Origin: Terebella lapidaria
Taxonomy: Eukaryota > Annelida > Polychaeta > Terebellida > Terebellidae
Direction of reading: 5' to 3'
Assembly (NCBI GenBank): GCA_949152475.1
Contig: OX424561.1
Location: 7,192,001-7,256,000, forward strand
Length of the DNA stretch: 64,000 nt
Part shown: one piece after another, positions 1 through 12,694 of the stretch
Layout: every line of letters starts with the position of its first letter
How positions within the stretch are numbered: the stretch's first letter is position 1
Made by a program: the position numbers and the translations under genes
Notes under the pieces: generated by a model
The model's database searches: none
Seen by the model: only the letters and a program-made list of their open reading frames with translations
What the model was told of the DNA's origin: nothing

Positions 1-1029
1 CCTATTTTGTCATTTTGTAGTTGTTGTGTACAAAAAGGTCAATGAAATTATTATGCATGAACTTGGGGTAAAAAATATGTGTCTTGTAAGTTGCATGTGG
101 TCCATATTACCTTATTGCTAACTATAGTTTGGTTTACAAAAATAAAGATCTGTGTTTGAAGCCTAGGCATATGACAGTGTTCAAATTATTTAATTCATTG
201 AAGTACAATTTAATAAATTAATGAATAAGTCATGGGACAAATCATACAGCAAAATGGAATATATTGCAAGAAACACATTATAAAAACTCTTCATACTAGA
301 TACTTGTCAAAACTTTATACTCTTTCTCTTACTCAAATTTATTTTTATTCCAAATATAGAAATGCGTATGAACATCTCCAAATTAACAGGTATAGATTGT
401 GAATTTATAGATTTATAGAATCTAGAATTTCTAGTACATTGATTCATCCAGATGCAATGAAACCCTCGCCCTACATTTAGTATGATTTATCCCCATGATG
501 TCCCATCTCAAACGTGAAAGCATAGCACAGAGAGAGAGATATATTGTCCTGCATGTTCGGTCTAATTCCATTCTATCAATAGTGGCATCTGAACACCCCC
601 TCTTCTATTTCATTATTCTGTAATTTAGGCCTATCTGCTATCACCGAACAGTAAACACCTCGGTCTACACCACAGGTACGGCCGTATATACTAGTCTACT
701 ACCAGTCCAGTCTTCCGAAAATGTCAATCATCTGAACATCAAAAACCTCCATTTATTGATTGTTTCCGTTGTATTTCTGATCAAACTGTTCTCAAATAAA
801 TCAAGGAAGCCAATTTCGTCAACAGTTTGTTGAATACTTTATGGTGCATGTGTGATGATTATGACTTCCTACCCGAGTAAATGGCAATCTGCGCTAAGTT
901 TGTTCATAGAGTTCTATGGTTTGTTTACGTTTTTTCCACGCTCGCGGTTAGATGGCGCCACTGTACCTTCATGTCACGCACTGACGTATCTCAGGTCACG
1001 GAGTGCGCCATCCTATTGTATAGGATCCT
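1..1029. other. AT-rich non-coding sequence
   Basis: No exon, repeat end or RNA gene is recognised here. Open frames on the plus strand near 850-1090 are short, overlap each other in different frames and have no family features. A short GA-rich run lies near 530. Confidence 0.5.
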
Positions 1030-1930
1030 TGATGAGATGTTCATGGAACACCACAGGGAATTTACGACATGATGGACGTCCAAATTAGCGATGGGAGTAT
1101 GGAGAGCCCAAAGAATGCAATAATGATAAGTATGATATCCCATCAGTCAAGCCTTTCAACTGCGATTTTTCAGAAAATAATTTTTACTTACAACTTCATG
1201 TTGAAAACATATTCAATTATTCAATCAACATACTATTGAACCAAAAATCAATTCATACACCAATTGTCGTTGATATTTTATTACTAACTAGACCAGCATA
1301 TTTTAGAATATCGATTTGTCAGAATATAAATCATCAAAATCATCCTGAGGGCTGATCCTACACGTTTGGGTATACACAAATACATCCAAACATTAGAGAT
1401 CATTCGAAGTCGAGTTTACTGTTATCAAAAGATGCAGAATACATCATTTCCTACATAATCATGATACGAATCTAAGCTTTATCATCATGGATATCAATTG
1501 TCACTGACAATGGGTTAGTTTCATATCAGGTTAGATTCATAGTGAATACGGCACGTAACTATTTCCATTTGATTTTCATCATAAGCTGATGAATCAAATG
1601 TGAGCTCTATAAAAGAGCTTTTATAGAGTTGATGAATCAAATTTGAGCTCTACGGCATAAATACATGGCACTGAACACTACCCGGTGAAGTTCGAGATCA
1701 CAGTAAGATTCACTGCATAAACGGTCCACATATTAATGATAAACACTTAGTAGCTATTTCCAGGAATATGGTGTCGCCTTATACTAAATAGATACACCTT
1801 ATAGACATGGTATTGGTTCAAGACTACCACAGAATGCACTGTACTCATAGCTCCATACACGTTCATAAAACAACCTAAACCCTGGATTTAAGTACCTTGA
1901 GACTGTGAACTCAAGATCTAATAAGGTCAA
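1030..1930. repeat. Recent local duplication, copy 1
   Basis: This segment is nearly the same as 4073-4945, in the same orientation, with scattered substitutions and a small extra stretch near 1610-1650. That stretch repeats an AGCTCTATAAAAGAGCTTT-type palindrome. The near identity means the duplication is young compared with the much more diverged paralogous blocks around it. The sequence corresponds to intron DNA next to the exon relics of the transferase copy. Confidence 0.8.
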
Positions 1931-2193
1931 ATTAACGGTCATTAGAAGGTGCATTATAAATATCTAGTATGAATATGTATATGAAAAAGTTTTCAAGCGC
2001 AAATAGTTGCAGTAGATACACTTGCTTAGATAATGTATGGCTATCATGCTGAAAAAATATCTGACAATGGTAAAATTTTATTTTCGTATAGTGAATGTAA
2101 CAGGACATTGTGCATGTACTATGTTGTACTTTCTCGGACAGGTGGTTGGTAACTGTCCACAAGTATGTTCAGGTATTGGTGAAGGAGATTATT

Positions 2194-2270
2194 ACTACTT
2201 CTCCCACCACAAACTGTCGTTGTGTCCTTGGCGGTTTTTCATCTAATACAACTTCGCCCACTGCAATTAA
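2194..2270 (-). pseudogene. Relic of the DDD-motif exon of a B3GALNT2-like copy
   Basis: Read on the minus strand, this stretch aligns with the 3' half of the intact exon at 29772-29909: the part coding for the run before the WWG motif is recognisable. The half holding the catalytic DDD motif is missing. An insertion of about ten bases breaks the frame, and the splice donor present in the intact copy is no longer a GT. It belongs to the same decayed copy as the relics at 5.3, 5.6 and 6.0 kb. Confidence 0.65.
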
Positions 2271-2334
2271 ATACAAGGTATTCGTGCATTCATTCATTTT
2301 GTTGAAGACTTTTCAATGACAAGGATTATACTGA

Positions 2335-2510
2335 TGAGGTGAGCCTTGTGGGTTATTAGTGTTTACAGCATGTAATAGACGTGGAATCAATACCCACTAT
2401 CAAGTATTCCGAGCAAACAAAACAGGGTCCGTTATCCAATCTCATACTCCGGGCACAGAAAGTCATATCAGGCATATAAAGTGGGAGAAAACAAAAACAA
2501 GAAAATGCAG
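2335..2510. repeat. Interspersed repeat shared with 30237-30360 and 56960-57090
   Basis: A stretch beginning near GACGTGGAATCAATACCCA and running through AAAGTCATATCAGGCATA occurs three times in the window. In two places it lies next to Penelope-like fragments, so it is probably the untranslated end of that element. Here and at 30.2 kb it lies beside the same transferase exon, so it was probably present before the locus was duplicated. Confidence 0.6.
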
Positions 2511-2515
2511 CTAAC

Positions 2516-4072
2516 TGCGGGAGACGACATTAGAGCTCGAGCATACCATCAGCACCACGAGACCTGAATATATCTTACACACCCCCTCCCCCCCTTACAA
2601 AAAAAGAAAATTGAAACATATCATGTCCCACATGATTCCAATTTATTCCCGTATATTATGATGAAACACATAGGCCTACTTCAATCATATTCCTAATGAG
2701 TAAACATTTATTTTGAACTCAATGAAACAGATACGCCTGATGAAATGATATTGAACATCATTAATATTTCCTTAAAATATTGGAAACTATGAGGAATATC
2801 TGCATCTGATATCATGATATAGATAACACATGCATACTGAGCAAATTAAAAGACCAGTTTAAAATAAAAAGGTTTCGCAACCCAGCATGGAACACCTTGT
2901 CATGTGATAAAATATGTCCAATTACGGTAAATGTAGTCGTGGTACCGTAGACGAATCGTTGTGTTTACTTCATTACACCAAAGAAGGCCGCACGCAAGGT
3001 TACATGTACATGCATGCACTAAATGCTGCACAGAAAATTGTATGTTCCAAAGTACGCGTCATTGCGGTAAAATTTGCTTTGCATTCTGGGAACGTGAATT
3101 TCCATCGGCTCCGCCATTTTGACGTTTTCCAGACGAGCTGACCATTTTGCGTAATTTTCTCAAACCTAACACATCGATTTATGCATTATACATCTGTGGA
3201 ATATTCAAAGCTTTCCATCAAATCGAGAGATTTTATGTCAAGGACGAAGAAAATACTCATTTGAAGTAGGTGTACAAAGCTTTACATGCGAAAACGGGCG
3301 TCGATAGGTTGGCATGAAACCTCCATAAAAAAGTCAGCACATAGACATGTAGAGAGTTGGGGGCTTCGCCCCCAACGCTCTAATGTCAATGACAGGGAAA
3401 CTCATGTACATTGACCCTTCATAATGATCATTCTTGTGACGTCACAAGAGTCTAGCAGGTTCAGTAGGCAATAAACTAACGATTATTCTAACCCTTAAAT
3501 AGATACATATGTGCTCATCAATATAGCTGATCATTATAATAGTGGGATTCATCAGGCGTTGTTTGTGTTTTAATGTTTATCTTTGCACGATTGTCTCATT
3601 ATAATCTGGTAAAAAAGCCTGACCAAGGACACTTTAAAAAATACATTGTTTGCGCTATTGGCTTATTTCAAATCGTAGTAGTAAACAACACCCACACATC
3701 CTGTTCCAAAAATATACGAATGAATTTGAAAACTTGATCAGTGATATAGAAAACTGAAGATTCGAATGAACACCCACAAGTATTTATGTTTTCTGTATTT
3801 ATTTGTTTCAGTACAACCGTATCATATTACTGGACTGACACAAACGCATTTCCTTGAGAAAGCAAGGACTAGTTTACCTCAAACGAGTATTATTCCGTCC
3901 GTAGTGGAGCTAGAAGAGTGCAGCTTTTCTCCATAGAACTGTTTCTCTTTTACCATAAACAGTTCGTCGTTTTATATTTGAGCCACGGAACATTTTCATA
4001 GTCGAATCAGGTTTGTTGATGATACAGACCAAAGAATACAACGTGTACTGAGAATGTGACAATACCGCCAAT
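2516..4072. other. Non-coding, intron of the decayed transferase copy
   Basis: No coding region is supported. From about 3780 the sequence is paralogous to 37560-38000, downstream of the intact exon at 39094. This shows that the duplicated unit includes introns as well as exons. Confidence 0.45.
3352..3381. repeat. GC-rich perfect hairpin
   Basis: An inverted repeat with arms TTGGGGGC and GCCCCCAA around a TTC loop, extended by flanking AGAG and CTCT. It stands out in AT-rich surroundings. It may be the terminal hairpin of a small mobile element; no partner end was identified. Confidence 0.6.
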
Positions 4073-4945
4073 TGATCATGAGATGTTCATGGAACACCAC
4101 AGGGAATTTATGACACGACGGACGTCCAAATAGCGATGGGAGTATGGAGAGCCCAAAGAATGCAATAATGATAAGTGTCATATCCCATCAGTCAAGCCTT
4201 TCAACTGCGATTTTTCAGAAAATAATTCTTACTTACAACTTCATGTTGTAAACATATTCAAATATTCAATCCACATACTACTCAACCAAAAACCAATTCA
4301 TACACCAATTGTCGTTGATATTTTATTACTAACTAGACCAGCATATTTTAGAATATCGATTTGTCAGAATATAAATCATCAAAATCATCCTGAGGGCTGA
4401 CCCTACACGTTTGGGTATACATAACTAAATCCAAACATTAGAGATCATTCGAAGTCGAATTTACTGTTATCAAAAGATGCAGAATACATCATTTCCTACA
4501 TAATCATGATACGAATCTAAGCTTTATCATCATGGATATTAATTTTCACTGACAATGGGTTAGTTTCATATCAGGTTAGATTCATAGTGAATACGGCACG
4601 TAACTATTTCCATTTGATTTTTCATCATAAACTGATGAATCAAATGTGAGCTTTATAAAAGAGCTTTCAGTGCCCACACCATAAATACATGGCATTGAAC
4701 ATTCCTACCCGGTGAAGTTCGAGATCACAATAAGATTCACTGCATAAACGGTCCACATATTGATGATAAACACTTAATATCTATCTCCATTAAAATGATG
4801 TCGCCTTACACTAGGTAGGTACAATTTACAGACATGACATTGGTTCAAGAAAAAAACAAAATGTACTATATTCATAGCTTCATACACGTTCATAAAACAA
4901 CTTAAACCCTGCAACCAAGTACCTTGAGTCTGTGAACTCAAGGTC
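4073..4945. repeat. Recent local duplication, copy 2
   Basis: Partner of 1030-1930 in the same orientation. Its left edge continues into sequence paralogous to 37.77-38.05 kb, while copy 1 does not, so this is the likely source and 1030-1930 the derived copy. Confidence 0.75.
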
Positions 4946-5212
4946 AAATGAAGTGCCAGCCCGCGGCTGGAATTCAAACTCAGACACATTATTTACTTTT
5001 TCAGACAGTTTTAGTCCCATTGTACACCAGACACCTAATCCATGCCTATAATGTTCGCTCAACTATTGCATATCTCACTGTACAATGTATCGCATGTATT
5101 GCCTCTGGGCACTTCTGGTCAGTTGCATTTTGCTTCTCAACGGGCACGCTACAAAGTTTCTCTCCCATCATACCCAGTATGTCACACAAATAACATCTTC
5201 AATGGCCTCTGT

Positions 5213-5410
5213 ATACATTCATATGTTATTTGGTGCTGCTTCAGTGGTATATCCATGTACGTGTCCATAACACCAACCAGCAGGATGTCCTCGTATTGCT
5301 CCTTTTCCTGGAGTACATTGTCTAGTTCCAAATTTGTCAGTTGTATCTTTGTCAGTATGTGATAATTTCTGCCATTGATGATGTTTCTTAATACACGTGT
5401 GCATTTTAAA
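5213..5410 (-). pseudogene. Relic of the DxxDTYRN exon of a B3GALNT2-like copy
   Basis: The minus strand still encodes NVLQEKEQYEDILLVGVMDT, clearly matching the intact exon at 39094-39277 (NVLQEEMEQYEDILLVDVLD). The upstream end has lost the AG acceptor (AC instead) and carries a short deletion that shifts the frame. The DTYRN motif reads DTYMD, and the downstream end has an insertion that removes the donor context. These lesions make it a pseudogene exon. Confidence 0.85.
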
Positions 5411-5544
5411 AATGTCACACCCATGTGAATATGGCTATTGACCTGATAAACAACAAAGGCAATTTAAATATCTACATATTCACCTGTTGTTAAACTCGTT
5501 ATGTTATGTTTTGTATATAAAAGCCTACTAATATCTCAACTCGC

Positions 5545-5636
5545 CTTGTATTTTGTACTGGGAACCGACTGTCGTGTAATGATTAGTTTCCCAGGCAAAT
5601 GGATCAATGCAGAGATCATAGACTGGCTCTTTACTC
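5545..5636 (-). pseudogene. Relic of the YKIQ exon of a B3GALNT2-like copy
   Basis: The minus strand preserves DPFAWETNHYTTVGSQYKIQ, matching the intact exon at 39469-39559. The donor reads GCGAGT instead of GTGGGT, so it could only splice as a GC-AG intron. The 5' edge has about five extra bases that put the acceptor out of phase. It is flanked by relics of the two neighbouring exons in the right order, so this was once a working gene. Confidence 0.75.
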
Positions 5637-5933
5637 GAAACTGTATATCGAAATTAGCATGATCATCACCGAGAAAAACCACAATGAAGTAATCATAATG
5701 TTCAGCATAAAAAAGCGTGTCAATGAGCTACCTGAAACTATTTGCTGTGCATGTACCAGTTTTATTCCAGGCAACTGTAATGGATGTGGCAACAAGATAA
5801 CTTGGGTAATTATGTGCTAGAAAATATGTGTACATGCTCACTACTACAGAAAGGAACAAAGTGTTTGTAAAATACAAACCTGATCATACATTCTGATCAC
5901 ATGCTTTCATTGATTGTACTTCCCAGGATGATT

Positions 5934-6037
5934 CATATTCAGAGTTCAGAAGAACCTCGTGTTTGCTTCCTAATCTGAGAGGTAATTTTCCGCCGAGGGT
6001 TCCTGTGTTCTCACCGATAATGATAACTTCAAACCCT
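5934..6037 (-). pseudogene. Relic of the GFEG exon of a B3GALNT2-like copy
   Basis: Minus-strand translation gives GFEVIIIGENTGTLGGKLPL followed by a diverged tail, against GFEGIIIGENTGSHDGKMPL in the intact exon at 39835-39951. The acceptor side is still plausible. The donor side has small deletions and no longer offers GT or GC at the right place. Confidence 0.8.
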
Positions 6038-8400
6038 TGTAACATTAGCATGTCAAATTATGGCATGTGACAGGAAATTATGCGGTAGTGGCTCTCGAGC
6101 CGTACGAAATGAAGGACGCCCATACATCAGAAATTCCTATTTGTAGGTTTCACATTGTTGGTCTCCCAACAATTTCTGTGCTAATCTGTCAAGAACATGA
6201 AATCACAACAAACACATAATGGTTTAATTAACTATCCATGTCGTCATTGAAATGTTTGAACATACAGATTTAACGAGCATACATGTGATACTAGCAGAGT
6301 GATTTAGAACAGATCGGCATTGCCAGCAATGTAAATGGTAATCAGTTTTATGTTCTCAAGTTTTGTTTTTCCCCGAGTCGTACACGTACAGTTACACGTA
6401 ACAAGTCAGATAACGTCACCAAGACGAAGTTATTCCGTAAAATCCCATACCGGGCTACCAATCTCTCACCATTCATCATAAAAAGATTGTATGACCTCAA
6501 TATAGCCTGATGCATCGCGGCAAGATGTCACCTTATCTGAGCAGTGAGCGCTGTAAATCTTGGTATAAATATACTCGTTAAATAGTATATGTTCAAACCA
6601 TGTGTCTAGCATGTGGTCAGATGATTCTAACATCATAACGACAGTCTGTCAGTTCATTTGGCTGAAATGCAATTACCGGTATTGTCATTTTCCAATTTAT
6701 ACGAGCATGATTACGTGGCATGTGTGACATTAATCCAACAAATCTGAACGCAGCTGTGAATAGTCCACCTTTCATGAACTGATGGAGTGGTTGTCTGGTT
6801 GTCAGCTAGTGCGATACATTTGTTTGATTACAGCGCCGGGACATTGTTGTTGTTGTTAATGTCATACTTGGTAAAGCATGACTGAAGATGCAGATACAAA
6901 TAAATTCAACCATTTCACGTAATGCTTCACGTGAAGACAACGTTACACCAGAGCTGCATGTGATATGTAATGCTTCATCCACTGGAAATTCACCTAAAAT
7001 CCCGTCAGCATATATATCCTATCCGAACCCTGTTACAGGCAACGAGGCTGGCATAATCATAAAACTTACACTGATGCTTTTCTCATTAATTCTGTATCTC
7101 ACACGTTGACTGTGTCACCAATTTAATAACAGTGATCTGTTTGTTTGAATGAAGATTTAGGCCTGCAAGTGTGTTCATCAGATCATTGTATACGATGACG
7201 GGAGGCATCAGATATGGGGGCTCCTGACTGTCCAATCCGCTCACGCTAGAAACAGCTGCATAAATATTTGGTCGGGCTCGGTTTTCATTCCTTAAAATGC
7301 TGTATTTTTAGGTTTGTTATCATAAACGTTTGTTGGCATTGGTGATAATGAGTTGAAACTTACTTCAACCAGTTCATTTTAATTGAAGAACACTCGAAGC
7401 AATTTCACAGTTATTTACCCAGATATAACAAACAAACTCGATTCAGCATGTATTATTCAATCGTGTTCCAGACAAATTTCCCGTCGTATATAGACATCAA
7501 TCGATCGAAAGAGCAACGCTCTTCTCCGGGGTGATTTCCCAACAGTCCCTAAATTTAAGGCTATTTGGGTAAAACCAAATAAGTCTACATGAGATTTCTC
7601 TCAGATATGACATAAGCAAAAAGATTTGTCATTCAGATAGGAAGTCACAATATTAGTAGTGTAAAGCAGTTGTCCAACAGTTGTGTTCCACAGTGCTCCA
7701 TCCTTCACACCTTTCAACTGTATGGTTAATGTACATGAGAGTTTCCTGACTAAAACTGAGAAACTAACCTCATCAACATACTGTTGATGACAATGCCAAT
7801 GTCATTAGAGCAATATATTAATGAATACACTGAAGATGCTCTGCAACAATGCAGCAGGTCATATTACTATGATCATTTTATCTATATTATTCAACAAATC
7901 ATCTCATCATACAAATGCTACTGGTATCATTTCGTTATCACCTGGGTGATAGATCTTTCGCTTGGGATGAACCTGCTGGGGCTAATATCTTTCCATCTGG
8001 GTATCATACCTTTTTGCTTGTACACAACACACATGAGTGGGTGATAATTTTTGCAGGGGTAAAACCTTATTGAACATCCAACCTTATCGAACCTTATTAA
8101 ACTTCCATTGAGACCAGGGGGAGGGGGGGGGGGGGCGATGAGGCCTCATTGAGGAGATTCACACATATACACGAAAAATTGTACTTTCGTAACGAACCAC
8201 GGTAAAAACCACCAGCCAAATATGATGAAATAAGAGAAAATCTATAATCTGACATCTTGGAAATGAATCAAACCATTCCTTTAATGAATGTTGGATGTGC
8301 TACTGATTCACAGCGTTCGTCATGTGACTTATAAGAAGTCATATAACAAATGAAAAACTTTTTACCCATACCTACAGATGTGCAAGACATAAATATAAAT
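6038..8400. other. Non-coding, paralogous to 14.66-18.8 and 40-43 kb
   Basis: Several stretches (6040-6500, 6540-6800, 7440-7560) have diverged counterparts at 14660-15250, 16660-16760 and 42480-42600, all in the same order. No exon is recognised. The plus-strand frame at 6888-7109 is not conserved. A poly-G run lies near 8116-8138. Confidence 0.45.
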
Positions 8401-10300
8401 ATGATAAATATGCAAAGGTGATAAAATAGCATAATGCATAATACATTTTCGCAAAAGCTACTTACGGTATGATTCGTGTTCGTGATATGTGGCCTCCACA
8501 AAGGCCACTGCTGCACCAGTCCAGACAGAGACAGGCATCGAACATATACCGAACTCTTTGATCATATCAGCATCTCTTCAGACCTTATTCCATGAACGAT
8601 ATGACACTAAAGACCGGAAGTTTGAATGTATGTTCATTGGCTTGTTTATAGTTAGATGAAGGCGTTCATAAATCTCCTGGACTCATACACTCAAAGTAAA
8701 TGAGCCTCATGCAAGACTCCAACTGGAATTTTATTATGCATAGGGTATCTTACCTCGACAAGTTAACATTGTTTCCATGTAGTCGAGGAAATTAAATGCA
8801 TGTCACGACATTTTGTTTTGTTTGCAATGATGTTTCGCGTGAGAGCAAACGCGTGTTTCAAAAACTTCGATCATGATTTGGCATTCAGCATTAAGATTTT
8901 ACATTTCTGCCAAGAAGAAGAATTCCTGATTCGAGTTTTTATTAAGATCACAAAACTGATGTAGATCAAATAATATTGATCACATGAGTTGACTAATCAC
9001 CATCTAATATTAACAATTATAAAACTTCAGCGAAGCCTGACGGCACACAGAAAAAAACCTGAACAAGGACTAAACTTATAAGGAATATTATGGAATACAT
9101 TGATATCCCTCTCATGCACTTGACACAACAAAGAGTGAAAGTGTGTTTTGGGTGGAGGGCGGGGTTAAGAATTTATTTATTGAAATCGTACTTCTAGATT
9201 ATCCTATTATCATCTGAGACACCAATAATTCCTCAATTCGTGTTCATGTAGTCCTGTCACTGGTTGGTTGCGACCTCACCACAAACAATAGAAAATAGCA
9301 CAATGTTTCACCAATATTCATCCAGAAAACAACCACGGCCAGACAGGCAATTATTGTTGACTCTGACTAATCATTACAAGGCACATAGGCCGCTAACTTT
9401 ATTTGTACAATGTATTTTTATGCACGCAGATCACGAAGAACAAAACACAGGATCATATATCCTGAAGAAAGAAAGGGTTTATCTACACTTGGACACTAAA
9501 GCGTACGACTACAATGAAGAACACGTTGCTGTAGTTTGCCCTCAGGCTGTGTTATCAGGCGCAGTAGCTCTTGAAAAGTTATCAGATTACACCACACATT
9601 AAGTTCACCAATCGTTTTCTCCAGTATCAAATGGAAAAGAGACCACAAAGGTGTCAGGACAAATGTTTGAGAAGGACTAGTTTTACTACATACACTGAAC
9701 ACAAGAAACGCTAACACCCTACTACACATTTGATCATATGTATTGCATCAATAAGCGATGGCGCTACATTATATATAGTGACTGTTCAATTATACAACAT
9801 TCACTGAAATATAGACGTTACAGTATAAAAGAACATAATCAATATACTCCTAAAATTTATCAAGTGAACGTGCAGTAAAAGGTCACCAATGCAACAGCAC
9901 ATACAAGCACTGAAATGTTAGCATTTTGTGCGTTTAAATGTCTCTCCTCCTACTGAGAATCGAAATGGTTTGCACTCACTTTTGTGTCTCTATTCTTCTT
10001 GTCAGGTTCTTGTCACCCACAAAATTCAGCACACAAGTAGTTATTTTTCATCCACTCGATAAAACTCAATACGAACGAACACTGATGACGAGCCTCATCC
10101 TCGTGGGTGCAAGTTTTACAAATATAAAAGTTATAAATTTAATTATGAAATTTAATTGTTTTAGTCAACAAGATTCACGATGAAAGGTGTAACCAATGCC
10201 TCGGGAGATACATTTGAGAGGAACCTAATTAAAACTCAAATAATGAATTCCTGTTTGTCCAGCAAATACCCAACGTCATATTTTTTGTGAGAGACAAAGA
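8400..10300. repeat. Segmental duplication block paralogous to 45.05-47.9 kb
   Basis: 8415-8620 aligns with 45060-45280, and 9240-9600 with 47260-47710, in the same orientation and spacing order. 10150-10270 resembles 55.27 and 62.14 kb. This block marks the upstream flank of the decayed transferase copy. The apparent plus-strand protein at 9264-9602 is a shadow of this duplicated DNA. Confidence 0.65.
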
Positions 10301-10358
10301 GGGCGGGGTAAGGGGTAGTTAAAACAAATGAAGCTGACACAAATACAGTTTTTTTCCG

Positions 10359-11042
10359 TCCGTCGTCGTCGGTGTAGTCGTCCGCATTTTCTGTTATCAC
10401 TTTTCATCTTTTTTTTCTTCTTTTTTTTCAGGCTGATGAATTTGGCCATAAATTTGTGTGAATATGTGTTGGGTCAATATCCCCAGATGTTTTTATTACT
10501 TTTTTTGTTGCATGTTGATACAGTTTTGGCGGCCATTTTATGCTGAAATGGCTGTTTTTTACATGTTCTTTAACATTAAAAATTATTTTCTCCAAAACTG
10601 TCTGATCCATCGCAGTTTTGAGATTTGAGTTTCAAAATGTTCCCCTCATGTATCATTACAATATGCATAAGTTTTGATGTGGTCATATATGAGAAATGAG
10701 TTGTGCTGAATTTTCTCGTGACCTTTAATATGACCTTTGACCTCGTTTTCAGGATCAGAGCACAAGATGGCCAATATCTCGTTTATCATCCACTTACAGC
10801 TTAGGAATCAATTGTGGACATATGGGAAATGATATATACTGAATGTTCTCATGACCTTGAATATGACCTTCGACCCCATTTTCAGGGTCAGAACTCAAAA
10901 TGGCGCATGTCTCACTTATTATCTACTTTACAGCTTAGAAATCAATTGTGGACATATAGGAAATGATATATGCTGAATATTCTTGTGACCTTGAAGTTAA
11001 CTGACCATCGGTCCGATCACCTATTGGCTAGCCGGTAAGCTA
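10359..11042 (-). mobile_element. Non-autonomous 'TACCGG' element, reverse orientation, truncated
   Basis: The right edge, GCCGGTAAGCTA at 11031-11042, is the reverse complement of the left terminus of the element at 12695. The interior contains reversed copies of the satellite unit, including TGACCTTTGACCT near 10732, and the left part carries the CGTCCGTCGTCGTC stretch typical of the 3' part. The terminal hairpin expected on the left is missing. Confidence 0.65.
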
Positions 11043-11337
11043 CATGGTCCCATGGGCCTATGTTTTACAGAATGGGAGGCATTTAGATATATTTTTTTAT
11101 ATGCCTTTTCGAGTCTATATATTGGCATATTATTACATTTTCGTTCCAAAACCTGGTAGTAGCCATAGATTATAGTGCCCCTCCCCCGTCTCCTGATCTT
11201 AGCCCGAGCGACAGAATTCACCTCTCCTGTCCTGTGTTACTTATGCATCACTTGTATTCAAAAGCTCCAAATGGATAATTTTTCAGTTGTATATGTAATT
11301 GTTATTTATAGGACTTAATCAATAGATTAATATATGA

Positions 11338-11557
11338 AATATAGGTTGAGTAATATTGAGAAATATCAGTCACTAAATTTTGTATTAAATATATCTTGTG
11401 CATATTACAGGCCAGAAGGAAGACAGTACCATTTTGTACTATCTTTGGTCTGCCCAATAATTTGTTATCTCCTATTTTTAACTTATGTATATGCTATTTG
11501 TGTAAAAATTTATTGTCAAAGTTGGGAAAAAATAAAGTCATTCATTCATTCAATACA
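11338..11557 (+). mobile_element. Probable 3' end of a non-LTR retrotransposon
   Basis: An AT-rich segment ends in AATAAA followed by a short (ATTC)n tail, the usual form of a truncated LINE 3' end. No reverse transcriptase motif remains, so the family cannot be named. A simple-repeat-associated non-coding fragment is an alternative. Confidence 0.4.
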
Positions 11558-11569
11558 TATTCAATGGAT

Positions 11570-11725
11570 TCCAGGTCGTCAGATTCCAGGTCGTCATATG
11601 CTCCCCACCGACTCAAGGGTAGACGATCTCCTTGGCAGATCTGTGCATTATTGGATAAGTATGAAACAGATTCAAGACGGGACTGTCGGTATATCATCAA
11701 ATTTGAAGACAAATACTGACAACCG
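11570..11725. repeat. Block shared with 55.51-55.65 and 62.3-62.46 kb
   Basis: The stretch around GATCTCCTTGGCAGATCTG recurs, diverged, at 55.5 and 62.4 kb in the same orientation. Here it is preceded by a duplicated GATTCCAGGTCGTCA. It may be a small exon or the edge of the duplicated unit; reading frames differ among copies, so coding is not supported. Confidence 0.5.
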
Positions 11726-12694
11726 AGAGTATCACTGAAATAATCGCAATTAAATAAATGTTAAATGTGGAAGTTCAACATGGTATCCATTAAAATGGGT
11801 AGAATTATTTCATTGAATTCGCTGAATGGCGAAAGAAGGTACCACTGGTTGGACTTACTTCATGGCAGTAGGGGGATATTGCAGGAATATAAAAGAATAA
11901 CGTGTTATTGACATGTTGGCAATTGTCGCAAAGATACACATCGGTAATCTGCACTCAAGATTGCCGAAGTATATCAATAAACTATAGACTGGTTCTTTAT
12001 TCGAAACTGTATCAAAACTACGAATCGGAATTAGCATGATTACTGATGAGATAAATCACAATGAAGTAATCATACGATTCAGCACATAAACCGAGTCAGT
12101 GCCTGGTTGTTGAGATTGAACAACATCTTTTAATGATAGACCACAAAGTTAAGCACACTCAAAACAGATCCTAGTGCAGTGGTAATCATGCTTCTGTAAT
12201 CTCCAATTTTACATGGCTATTTTCATCACAACCAATCAAAACTCAATAAAGGAAGCACTGAGGGACTTGCACATTGAGATATTGACTTACACTGACACTT
12301 ATCTCTTACGTAGATCATGTAATATATCATCAGTCCAAGTGTTGCCATTGCCACAGTACTAGAAGAACGTCCTCGTTAACACTACAAAAAGACACGCCTC
12401 AGGCTCGCATAATTCACCCATTAAATTATTGAGAAAAAGCAGTCTGTCTGTCGATGGCCAGTATATGTAGCATTGTCCTGTCAGATATTGTCGGTATAAT
12501 GATTATTTATATTCTCATTTCCGATATATTGCACTGGTTGAGGCAAAACTAATTGTTTTTAGTAAACTAATCAATTGTTTTTAGTCCCCTGTTCCTAATC
12601 CCCGAAAGGTGACAAATATATCATAACAGCAGCTTACAAAAAAAAAAAAATAATATTAATATTAATAATAATAAACATAGCACCAAGGGTGTTG
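11726..12694. other. Non-coding with a transferase-exon relic near 12.0 kb
   Basis: At about 11985-12100 the sequence aligns with the 5' edge of the YKIQ exon and its upstream intron (compare 5620-5720 and 39540-39600). Only the first codons of the exon are recognisable and the remainder has diverged. The rest of this stretch shows nothing. Confidence 0.5.

Noticed and set aside
6888..7109. 73-codon plus-strand frame with a hydrophobic C-terminus
   Set aside because: Not kept in the paralogous segments and no splice context or homologue recognised.
9264..9602. 112-codon plus-strand frame similar to a frame at 47471-47794
   Set aside because: The similarity follows from duplicated DNA; substitutions and indels do not respect codons, the ends differ and no motif is present.
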